A DNA stretch of 6,432 bases from Candidatus Saliniplasma halalkaliphilum (GCA_019594235.1 JAFDTG010000089.1:1-6432); one strand, 5' to 3'; positions 1-6,278 are shown, counted from the stretch's first letter. Numbers and translations are program-made. The notes: generated by a model from the sequence alone, not told the origin.

Positions 1-1
1 C

Positions 2-877
2 CACGGGAGAACCCTTGGGGCATTGAGTCTTACTGGGCAGGCAGCCCGGAGGAGATATGATATGGGACCTTACCTATCCAGTGTTTCTTTTAGTCCAGCC
101 CCCTACTGTTACCGCTGTCCTTTTGATAAAGAATATCCTGGTTGTGACATAAGCTGTGCAAGATTTTTGGAGCATGTTATCGATTATTCTTCTAGCGGTG
201 ATGTAGCTGCATTCATCGCAGAACCAATACTAGGAGAGGGGGGTATCATTGTTCCTCCACCTGAATATTTCGAAATAGTTGGCGAGATTTTAAATGAAGG
301 AGATATCAAGTTCATAGCCGATGAAGTCCAAAGCGGGTTCTGTAGAACGGGTAAATTTTTTGGTATAGAACACTACGATATAGAACCAGAATTGATGACT
401 ATGGCAAAAGGTATCGCCAACGGATATCCTATAAGTGCATGCACAGTGACAGAAGAAATAGGTGATTCCTTCGAACCTGGTGATCATCTATCCACCTTTG
501 GAGGAAATCCTGTCAGTGCTGCAGCATCTATAGCGACCATCGATGAATTACTTGAAAGAGATCTAGCTAAAAAAGCAAAAGAAAAAGGTGAGTTCTTAAA
601 GAATAGACTAAACGAGATGAAAGAGAAATACGAAATCATCGGAGATGTTAGGGGGAAGGGACTGATGATTGGCATCGAACTGGTCAAAAACAAAGAAAAA
701 CGACCTGCTGTGAAAGAAGCTAAAAAAGTAAAAAGATCCTTAAAAGACAATAATGTGCTTATTGGACAAGGTGGTGTAAGTGGATCGGTACTTCGTTTAC
801 AACCTCCATTGATTATAACAAAAGAGGAATTAGAATCTTTGTTGTTAAAAATGGAGAATTGTTTCAATGAACTGTAG
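2..877 (+). CDS. Class III PLP-dependent aminotransferase, 5'-truncated by the window edge (likely beta-alanine/3-aminoisobutyrate or other omega-amino acid transaminase)
   Basis: The frame is open from base 2 with no start in it: it begins His-Gly-Arg-Thr, a conserved internal class III (omega) aminotransferase motif. Roughly 150 N-terminal residues should therefore lie upstream, and the TTG at 23 is not the start. Within the visible 291 residues, Glu74-Pro75 and Asp107 (in DEVQSG, the pyridine-nitrogen aspartate) are present. Lys136 (in MAKG) is the Schiff-base lysine, Thr165 in STFGGNP would bind the PLP phosphate, and Arg265 in RLQPPL sits where a substrate-carboxylate arginine lies. Four cysteines (36, 39, 48, 52) form a tight cluster. 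The family moves an amino group from an omega- or beta-amino acid to pyruvate or 2-oxoglutarate in the cytoplasm. The gene is followed after 8 bases by a methylmalonate-semialdehyde dehydrogenase, so beta-alanine or 3-aminoisobutyrate is the favoured donor (inference). A GABA or alanine-glyoxylate type aminotransferase cannot be excluded. The family is secure; the substrate is not. Confidence 0.9.
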   Translation, partial: HGRTLGALSLTGQAARRRYDMGPYLSSVSFSPAPYCYRCPFDKEYPGCDISCARFLEHVIDYSSSGDVAAFIAEPILGEGGIIVPPPEYFEIVGEILNEGDIKFIADEVQSGFCRTGKFFGIEHYDIEPELMTMAKGIANGYPISACTVTEEIGDSFEPGDHLSTFGGNPVSAAASIATIDELLERDLAKKAKEKGEFLKNRLNEMKEKYEIIGDVRGKGLMIGIELVKNKEKRPAVKEAKKVKRSLKDNNVLIGQGGVSGSVLRLQPPLIITKEELESLLLKMENCFNEL

Positions 878-881
878 GTGG
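877..881 (+). promoter_or_regulatory. Ribosome binding site of the semialdehyde dehydrogenase gene
   Basis: GGTGG begins on the last base of the upstream stop codon and ends 4 bases before the ATG at 886. It resembles the GGTG core complementary to the 3' end of archaeal 16S rRNA. It supports the 886 start and translation from a shared mRNA with the aminotransferase. Confidence 0.6.
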
Positions 882-885
882 TAAG

Positions 886-2343
886 ATGACTGAAAGGTTA
901 AAGAATTATATCGGAGGAAAATGGAAAGAGTCTAAAAGCGAAGAGTTCAAAGAAGTAAATAATCCAGCAACGGATAAAGTGATAGCTGAAGTACCTCTCT
1001 CAACGGAGAATGAAGTCGACGAGGCTGTAAATGTGGCTAAAAAAGCCTTCGAAAAGTGGAGAAATACTTCGGTTACGAGAAGGACAGAACCGCTATTCAA
1101 ATTGGTACAAGTACTAAAAGATAATAAAGAAAATGTGGCTCGAATACTGACAAAAGAACATGGAAAAACTTACGGTTCAGCACTTGGTGAAATGGATAGG
1201 ACTATACAAATGGTGGAAGGTGCTTGTGCTACTTTGGAATCCAATAAAGGTGAGTTCACTGAGAATATCTCTAAAGATATCGATGAGTATTCTGTAAGAA
1301 GACCACTTGGTGTCTTTGCACATATCGCACCGTTCAACTTTCCAGCCATGGTGCCTTGGTGGTATGCTCCGTGGGCTATAGCAGTTGGAGACACTTTTAT
1401 CCTTAAAGCGAGTGAACAATGTCCCATGACACAGCAGAAGATTTTTGAATTGATTGATGATGAACTCGATCTACCTAGAGGTGTTATCAATCTTATCAAT
1501 GGGGGGAAAGATGTTGGGGAGATGTTGATCTCTAATCCGGACATCGAAGGTATCACATTCGTAGGATCAACCAATGTCGGTAAGAAGATCTATTCTGAAG
1601 CTGCAAAAAATGGAAAGAGAGTACAATGTCAAACCGGTGCGAACAACTTCTTAGTGGTCATGCCGGATGCGAACCTTGAAAAGATAATGCCCAACATGAT
1701 GAACTCCTGTTTTGGAAATGCAGGTCAGAGGTGTCTAGCCGGTTCTATCGTTTTAGGAGTCGGGGATATATATGAGACTTTGGAGAAGACATTCATACGA
1801 TATGCCAAAGATCAAAAAATAGGATATGGATTAGATGAGCAAATGGACATGGGGCCAGTAGTTTCTAAAAAATCGTTGAAGAAGTTGCATAGTGATATCG
1901 AGACAGGGATTAAAGAAGGTGGAAAATTACTCTTGGATGGTAGGAACGTAAAAGTAGAAGATCATCCTGATGGTTATTTCCTTGGCCCTACCGTTTTTAA
2001 TGCAAAAAAGGGTATGAAGATCTTTGACGAGGAGATATTCGGCCCAGTTGTCTGCATGGATAAAGTCGATACACTAGAGGATGTAATTACTATGATAAAC
2101 GATGACCGTTACGGCAACGCTGCAACGATATACACTGAAAAAGGTGGAGCCGCTAGAGAGTTCCGAAATAAAATAAATATAGGAAACGTAGGTGTGAATA
2201 TCGGAGTAGTTGCTCCCATGGCATATTATCCCTTTGGAGGTATGAAAGATTCTTTCTTCGGAGATCTACATGGACAGAGTAAAGATATCGTCAACTTCTT
2301 TGCAGATAGGCAGATAGTAATAAGACGTTGGATGGAAAAATAA
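886..2343 (+). CDS. mmsA: CoA-acylating methylmalonate-semialdehyde / malonate-semialdehyde dehydrogenase
   Basis: This enzyme oxidises methylmalonate semialdehyde or malonate semialdehyde with NAD+ and CoA, releasing CO2 and giving propionyl-CoA or acetyl-CoA in the cytoplasm. The 485 residues match the normal family length. Visible motifs in order: PFNFP at 149-153 (oxyanion Asn151), FILKASE at 171-177 (Lys174, Glu177, cofactor binding), GSTNVG at 227-232, the catalytic nucleophile Cys283 in the family-typical GQRC, EEIFGPV at 382-388, and PFGGMKDSFFGDLHGQ from 449, a stretch diagnostic of this subfamily. The general-base glutamate of hydrolytic aldehyde dehydrogenases (LELGG) is absent; the equivalent segment reads QCQTGANN around 247-254, as expected for an enzyme whose thioester intermediate is attacked by CoA rather than water. 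Glu177 suggests NAD+ rather than NADP+. It follows the aminotransferase by 8 bases and is very probably co-transcribed with it. The ATG is supported by a GGTGG site. The equivalent inositol-pathway enzyme is called IolA, but no inositol genes are seen here. Confidence 0.94.
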   Translation: MTERLKNYIGGKWKESKSEEFKEVNNPATDKVIAEVPLSTENEVDEAVNVAKKAFEKWRNTSVTRRTEPLFKLVQVLKDNKENVARILTKEHGKTYGSALGEMDRTIQMVEGACATLESNKGEFTENISKDIDEYSVRRPLGVFAHIAPFNFPAMVPWWYAPWAIAVGDTFILKASEQCPMTQQKIFELIDDELDLPRGVINLINGGKDVGEMLISNPDIEGITFVGSTNVGKKIYSEAAKNGKRVQCQTGANNFLVVMPDANLEKIMPNMMNSCFGNAGQRCLAGSIVLGVGDIYETLEKTFIRYAKDQKIGYGLDEQMDMGPVVSKKSLKKLHSDIETGIKEGGKLLLDGRNVKVEDHPDGYFLGPTVFNAKKGMKIFDEEIFGPVVCMDKVDTLEDVITMINDDRYGNAATIYTEKGGAAREFRNKINIGNVGVNIGVVAPMAYYPFGGMKDSFFGDLHGQSKDIVNFFADRQIVIRRWMEK

Positions 2344-2372
2344 AAGATAAAGGAGTTTATTAGTGATTGGTT

Positions 2373-3833
2373 TCAGTCTAAGTCCTTCCAGGGTATCTGT
2401 ATCTCTTTAATGTCAGTGAACGCTCTTACGCTCCATTTTCCTCCTGTAGATCCAATACCGCTGTTCTTGACTCCGGCCCATGGGTGGTTTATGTCCCAGG
2501 TTAGTACAGGTCCGTTTATTATCACGTTACCTGCTTCTAGCTTGTCCGAAAAATATATCGCATTCGATAGGCTAGACGTATGAACTGCGGAACTCAAACC
2601 GTAATCCTGATCGTTAGCTATCTCTATGGCTTCCTCTCTTGTAGAGAAAGTCATTATCGGTGCTACTGGACCGAACGTCTCTTCTTTATGTAGGAGCATA
2701 TTCCTAGTTACGTTATCTATCACTCCGGGCTTGTAATATAGATCGGTAGGAAAACCTTCTGCTCTTTCACAACCCAACAGTATATCTGCTCCCTTTTCTC
2801 TGGCATCTTCGACATGTTTCTCTACTTTTTTGAGGGTGTCCTCGTTGTTCATAGCTCCGATATTCGTTTCTTCATTCAAAGGATCTCCCAATTTGACGTT
2901 TTTCGTTTTTTCTACGACTAAATCAACGAATTCATCGTGTACATCTTCATGTACTAATATCCGTTCGTTAGCACAGCAGACCTGACCAGCATTTCCACAG
3001 CAACCGAATACCGTATCTTCTGCTGCTTTTTCTAGATCTGCATCATCCATCACTATAAGCGGGTCGTTTCCACCGAGTTCTAGAGTTATCTTTTTTAGTC
3101 CTCCTGCCTCGACAATCTTTTTCCCTGTACCTACCTCTCCCACTAAACATATACCATCTACCATGTCGTTAGCCGCAATCTCGTTACCGACTACTGAACC
3201 AGGGCCTGTAACTATGTTTATCATACCTGAAGGAAGGTCACTCTCTTCTAGTGCCTCTGCCATAGCTTCAACGAACCTGATCCCTCCAAGAGGGGTATTA
3301 CTTGCAGGTTTATAGACTACGGCGTTTCCACACATTATAGCATGTGGGATAAATTCTGCCGGCATCACCATAGGATAATTCCATGGTGTGATTATTCCAA
3401 CTACACCTAGGGGTATTCTTTGGACCATGTATTTCCTGTCTGGTTGGAGATAACCATTGATTACTTCGTTTTCTATATGCTTGACGTCTTCTATAGCAAG
3501 TTTTATGTTGTCTTCGACTTCTTCAACCTCTTCTCTTGCTTCTTTTATGGGCTTACCGTTCTCCATAGATAGTTCTTTAGCATAATCCTTCAGTTTTGGT
3601 TTTAAGATATCTATCACTTTATTCCAGTATTTCTCTTTCTCTAGGATCGACACTTCTTTCAATTCTTTTTGTGCTTTTTTGGCGGCTTCTATCGCTCTTT
3701 TAACATCTTTCCTAGTTCCTTTTGGAACTTTGGCTATTACTTCTCCAGTCGCCGGACTGATATTATCAAAAGTTTCACCACTTTCAGAATCTACCCACTC
3801 ACCATCTATAAACATCTTCACCTTTTCTACCAT
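2373..3833 (-). CDS. NAD(P)-dependent aldehyde dehydrogenase (hydrolytic, acid-forming), substrate unknown
   Basis: This protein of 486 residues oxidises an aldehyde to a carboxylic acid in the cytoplasm. Motifs, numbered from the alternative upstream ATG at 3845 (subtract 4 for the chosen start): PWNYP 154-158 with oxyanion Asn156, YKPAS 178-182, GEVGTG 236-241, LELGG 255-259 with general base Glu256, GQVC with catalytic Cys290, and EETFGPV 388-394. Both catalytic residues are present, unlike the thioester-forming enzyme on the other strand. Ser182 replaces the glutamate usual in strictly NAD-dependent members, which suggests NADP+ tolerance, and GEVGTG departs from the usual GSTxxG. I chose the ATG at 3833 because GGTGG lies 5 bases before it; the in-frame ATG at 3845 has no such site but could start a leaderless mRNA. 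The gene is divergent from an amino-acid-dehydrogenase-like gene, so an amino-acid-derived semialdehyde such as 2-aminoadipate semialdehyde is a plausible substrate (inference). Succinate semialdehyde or lactaldehyde are alternatives. Confidence 0.93.
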   Translation of the reverse strand: MVEKVKMFIDGEWVDSESGETFDNISPATGEVIAKVPKGTRKDVKRAIEAAKKAQKELKEVSILEKEKYWNKVIDILKPKLKDYAKELSMENGKPIKEAREEVEEVEDNIKLAIEDVKHIENEVINGYLQPDRKYMVQRIPLGVVGIITPWNYPMVMPAEFIPHAIMCGNAVVYKPASNTPLGGIRFVEAMAEALEESDLPSGMINIVTGPGSVVGNEIAANDMVDGICLVGEVGTGKKIVEAGGLKKITLELGGNDPLIVMDDADLEKAAEDTVFGCCGNAGQVCCANERILVHEDVHDEFVDLVVEKTKNVKLGDPLNEETNIGAMNNEDTLKKVEKHVEDAREKGADILLGCERAEGFPTDLYYKPGVIDNVTRNMLLHKEETFGPVAPIMTFSTREEAIEIANDQDYGLSSAVHTSSLSNAIYFSDKLEAGNVIINGPVLTWDINHPWAGVKNSGIGSTGGKWSVRAFTDIKEIQIPWKDLD

Positions 3834-3838
3834 ATATT

Positions 3839-3843
3839 CCACC
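3839..3843 (-). promoter_or_regulatory. Ribosome binding site that favours the inner start of the aldehyde dehydrogenase
   Basis: GGTGG on the minus strand lies 5 bases before the ATG at 3833 and overlaps the alternative ATG at 3845. The same GGTG core and spacing occur before 886 and 3971, so this site decides in favour of the shorter, 486-residue protein. Confidence 0.5.
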
Positions 3844-3884
3844 ATTTGTAATACTATGATGTATCATTTTACATATCAATTTTT

Positions 3885-3919
3885 CCATTATAACTCAAAC
3901 TTATTTTTATTTAATAAAT
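3885..3919 (-). promoter_or_regulatory. Candidate archaeal promoter region of the aldehyde dehydrogenase gene
   Basis: Reading the minus strand, two TATA-like elements precede the gene: ATTTATTAAA at 3919-3910 and GTTATAATGG at 3894-3885. With the usual TATA-to-start distance of about 26 bases, they would give 5' leaders of roughly 55 or 30 bases to the ATG at 3833. A weaker element near 3873 would give an almost leaderless mRNA for the ATG at 3845. The sequence alone does not choose between them. Confidence 0.3.
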
Positions 3920-3938
3920 CTCACCAACATTTATTAAA
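3910..3938. repeat. Perfect 10-bp inverted repeat in the divergent promoter region
   Basis: TTTAATAAAT at 3910-3919 is the exact reverse complement of ATTTATTAAA at 3929-3938, with a 9-base spacer CTCACCAAC. The right half serves as the likely TATA box of the plus-strand gene, and the left half is the same sequence facing the minus-strand gene. It may be a pair of back-to-back promoters, an operator for a dimeric regulator, or both. The arms contain only A and T, which raises the chance of a coincidental match. Confidence 0.6.
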
Positions 3939-3939
3939 A
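3929..3939 (+). promoter_or_regulatory. TATA-like promoter of the saccharopine-dehydrogenase-like gene
   Basis: ATTTATTAAAA is an archaeal TATA-like element centred near 3934. A start of transcription about 26 bases downstream would fall near 3960, giving a leader of about 10 bases that just contains the ribosome binding site at 3961-3965. The spacing agreement supports both elements. Confidence 0.5.
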
Positions 3940-3960
3940 AGGTTTCCTTAGGTAATTTTA

Positions 3961-3965
3961 AGGTG
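3961..3965 (+). promoter_or_regulatory. Ribosome binding site of the saccharopine-dehydrogenase-like gene
   Basis: AGGTG lies 5 bases before the ATG at 3971, with the same core and spacing as the site before 886. It supports the chosen start. Confidence 0.6.
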
Positions 3966-3970
3966 TCAAC

Positions 3971-5197
3971 ATGAAGATAGTTTTATTAGGTGGTGGCGGA
4001 GCTATGGGGACAGGGATCGCTAGAGATCTAGTATCTGATAGATCCAGTAAGGAAATCGAGAAGATAGTTGTCGCTGACTATAGTATAGAAAGGGCAGAGA
4101 AGATAGTCGATGAATTAGGTGATGAAAGACTCGAAGCAAAACAAGTAGATGTCTCTGACAAAGAACAGACTATGGAACTTCTAGATCATTTCAACGTTTG
4201 TGTAAACTGTGTTCCAACATTGGCTGGTTTTCAGATGGATATAACGAGGATGTGTTTAGAGAAAAGAGTTGCATATATGGATCTTGGTGGTTTATATCAC
4301 ACGACCTTAAAACAAAAAGAACTTGAACAGGAGTTCATAGAAAAAGATATTCCAGGTGTTCTTGGTATGGGATCGGCACCTGGTATGACGAATGTTCTTG
4401 CAAAACATGGTGCTGAAGGTTATGATTCTATAGAATCAATAGAAGTATATTGGGCTGGTAAAGAATTGACTAATTTAACCGGTTTAGAAGAAGAAATACC
4501 AGTCTTCGTTCCTCCATATTCGATACAGACACTTATCGATGAGTTCGCTGCTAGTTCAACCCAATTCATCGATGGTGAGTATGTTGAAAAACCACCGTGC
4601 AGCGGGAACAAAACTGTTTCTTTCCCAGAACCTTTCGGCAAATTGACTACATTCCATACGATACATTCAGAACCTGCAACACTGCCCGAATCCTTCAAGG
4701 ATAAAGGCATCAAAAATGTCACGTGGAGACTTTGGCCGACTGAAGATTTGAACACTATCATGCGTTCTTTGGTATCTGTTGGATTCGGTATAGTCGATAA
4801 CATAGATATCGATGGTAAAGAAATCGATCCCGTGGATTTCTTAGAGAAATTAACAAGAAAAAACGTTGATGTCAATGAAGAGATGATCCCCGTAATAGAT
4901 TCAATCGAAGAGGCTCAAGGTTACAGTATCTATAGATCAGTTGTCAAAGGAGTTAAGAACGGTGATAATTTGAAGTCCATGGTCGACATCATCATAGAAC
5001 CTCATGAACTATACTCTGATTTCAGCGAAGCCGATACTTCTATCCCCGCTTCAATATGTGCTCAGATGCTGGGAGAAGGTAAAATCAAACCAGGTCTATG
5101 GGCACCAGAAGAATGTATAGATGCTGAATATTTCTTTTCAGAACTTGGAAAAAGACATTTCAAAGTCGTTGCTAGAGAGGAAAAGGTACTAAGCTGA
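3971..5197 (+). CDS. Saccharopine dehydrogenase / lysine 6-dehydrogenase-like NAD(P)-dependent oxidoreductase
   Basis: The 408-residue protein opens with a Rossmann fold: a glycine-rich loop GGGGAMG at 7-13 directly after the first strand, and Asp36 at the end of the second strand (VVADYS), a position that usually favours NAD+ over NADP+. VNCVP at 78-82, YMDLGG at 102-107 and GSAPGMTN at 134-141 are typical of the saccharopine-reductase superfamily. The C-terminal part has the IPASICAQMLGEGKI and GLWAPEE segments seen in lysine 6-dehydrogenases and close relatives. Such enzymes oxidatively deaminate an amino acid side chain, or join and split amino acid-oxoacid adducts, in the cytoplasm. The divergent aldehyde dehydrogenase would suit a product such as 2-aminoadipate semialdehyde formed from lysine (inference). 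Other members act on carboxynorspermidine, saccharopine or unknown substrates, so no gene symbol is given. The start is supported by the AGGTG site. No membrane segment or signal peptide is seen. Confidence 0.85.
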   Translation: MKIVLLGGGGAMGTGIARDLVSDRSSKEIEKIVVADYSIERAEKIVDELGDERLEAKQVDVSDKEQTMELLDHFNVCVNCVPTLAGFQMDITRMCLEKRVAYMDLGGLYHTTLKQKELEQEFIEKDIPGVLGMGSAPGMTNVLAKHGAEGYDSIESIEVYWAGKELTNLTGLEEEIPVFVPPYSIQTLIDEFAASSTQFIDGEYVEKPPCSGNKTVSFPEPFGKLTTFHTIHSEPATLPESFKDKGIKNVTWRLWPTEDLNTIMRSLVSVGFGIVDNIDIDGKEIDPVDFLEKLTRKNVDVNEEMIPVIDSIEEAQGYSIYRSVVKGVKNGDNLKSMVDIIIEPHELYSDFSEADTSIPASICAQMLGEGKIKPGLWAPEECIDAEYFFSELGKRHFKVVAREEKVLS

Positions 5198-5249
5198 AAT
5201 CCTTAGTATCCTCCTTTCAAAACCATTTTCATAATTTTAAACTTTTTTT
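5185..5249 (+). terminator. Possible transcription termination region after the saccharopine-dehydrogenase-like gene
   Basis: A stem forms between TACTAAG (5187-5193) and CTTAGTA (5202-5208) with an 8-base loop that includes the stop codon. It extends by GG (5185-5186) with CC (5210-5211) past a one-base bulge. A run of seven T lies downstream at 5243-5249. Archaeal terminators need mainly the T run, so the T run is the stronger part of this call. The stem is too far from it to act as a bacterial-type terminator. Confidence 0.35.
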
Positions 5250-5342
5250 CACTCTTTATGTATTAAGTTATTCTTATGTCCGTTTCTTAAATTATTATAA
5301 ACGCATCACAATTATTTTAATTGGTCAAATTATAGAATATTT

Positions 5343-6218
5343 CTAGTCTTCAACAAATAGTATCGGATCCCTGGTTTCTAATATTATCTCTCTCTCTAAT
5401 TCCCCTACTGCAAAAGGAGGGTAAATCTTCCTCAATTGGTATTTCACACCTGGCCTACCAAGACTTCCGATTATCAGATCATATTTCTTGGATTCCTTGA
5501 CTATATCCTCATGGGGTTTTATTGCACATGATTTTAACTTGTATGGAATTCCTTTTTTCTTGGCAAATTCATACAAATTTTTGAAGGCATGTTCAGTTTC
5601 TAATCTCAAGTCATCTAGATATGTTATATTTTCTAATTCGTATTCTTTGAAGGTTCTTTCGATCTCTTTACCACCTTGCGTGATTAAAACTTCTATTTCA
5701 CCGTCAAAATATTCAGCGAGTTCGATAGCAAGATAGCCAGCTTCCATAGAGTATTTACTTCCGCTAGATGGATGCAGGAGTTTTTTTGGTTTTTTAATTT
5801 CCATCATCGTATGGAATAGTAATATTGGGGCATGGCTATGCTCTAGAACGTGTAAACATGTCACTCCGATATCAAATTTTTGTGTACCCGTTTTAGAATG
5901 AGTCCCCATCACGATCAGGTCACAATCATGTTCCTCTGAATAACGGACTATCTCTTTACTTGGTACACCTTCTCTTATGCTTTTTTTTATATTTTTAATA
6001 CCCATGTCATCTAATATATCCACAGCGTCCTTTATCGCCATCTTTGAAACTTTCTTTAGATCTCTCATGAGTATATCAGTTTTTGGAACACTTTTTTCAC
6101 TTGTATCGATAACATTCAACACGTGGTATCGAGAATCTGGGAAGGCATTAGCAGTGTATCTTATAGCATTTTTCAGAAGTTGCGAATCATCTGTAGCTAT
6201 CAATATATCTTTAAACAT
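5343..6218 (-). CDS. Two-domain universal stress protein (UspA family)
   Basis: The 291 residues hold two Usp domains in tandem, about 1-138 and 143-291. Domain 1 begins with the typical KDILIATDDS and carries LIVMGTHSKTG near 101-111. The family's ATP-binding pattern G-x2-G-x9-G-S/T is degraded here: Ser108 replaces the first glycine after the histidine, and Gly118 is followed by Val instead of Ser/Thr. Domain 2 keeps GRPG at 254-257 (LIIGSLGRPG) but has a longer stretch before the next glycine (Gly272, followed by Glu), so it too departs from the ATP-binding type. Usp proteins are cytoplasmic and linked to stress survival, energy limitation and transport control; this one may not bind ATP in the usual way. 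It is divergent from an MFS transporter gene, and Usp proteins often lie near transporters. The ATG has no Shine-Dalgarno site but has a TATA-like box about 30 bases before it, so a near-leaderless mRNA is likely. Confidence 0.9.
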   Translation of the reverse strand: MFKDILIATDDSQLLKNAIRYTANAFPDSRYHVLNVIDTSEKSVPKTDILMRDLKKVSKMAIKDAVDILDDMGIKNIKKSIREGVPSKEIVRYSEEHDCDLIVMGTHSKTGTQKFDIGVTCLHVLEHSHAPILLFHTMMEIKKPKKLLHPSSGSKYSMEAGYLAIELAEYFDGEIEVLITQGGKEIERTFKEYELENITYLDDLRLETEHAFKNLYEFAKKKGIPYKLKSCAIKPHEDIVKESKKYDLIIGSLGRPGVKYQLRKIYPPFAVGELEREIILETRDPILFVED

Positions 6219-6244
6219 ATCATTAATTGAGATTGCATATTGTG

Positions 6245-6251
6245 ATATATA
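6245..6251 (-). promoter_or_regulatory. TATA-like promoter of the universal stress protein gene
   Basis: TATATAT on the minus strand is centred about 30 bases before the ATG at 6218. Transcription would begin 3-4 bases before the start codon, giving an essentially leaderless mRNA. This fits the lack of a GGTG site. Confidence 0.45.
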
Positions 6252-6278
6252 CTATTTTTCCTGATTGAACAGCGAATC

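Noticed and set aside
23..877. A TTG start at 23 for the aminotransferase
   Set aside because: The frame stays open to base 2 and the extra residues include the conserved His-Gly-Arg-Thr, an internal motif of the family, so the true start is outside the window.
1170..1574. Open frame on the minus strand inside the semialdehyde dehydrogenase gene
   Set aside because: The translation has no recognisable motif and is fully covered by a gene with intact family motifs; it is an antisense shadow.
3679..3951. Plus-strand open frame overlapping the start of the aldehyde dehydrogenase and the divergent promoter
   Set aside because: It is mostly antisense to a clear coding region, has biased Phe/Ser composition typical of such shadows, and has no ribosome binding site.
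5198..5342. Possible small RNA or small gene between the two convergent genes
   Set aside because: AT-rich with no open frame having start signals and no stable structure beyond the stem around the upstream stop codon; TATA-like strings are expected by composition.
5977..6264. Plus-strand hydrophobic open frame that could be taken for a small membrane protein
   Set aside because: It is antisense to the universal stress protein N-terminus; the hydrophobic residues come from reading lysine- and aspartate-rich codons backwards. No start signals support it.
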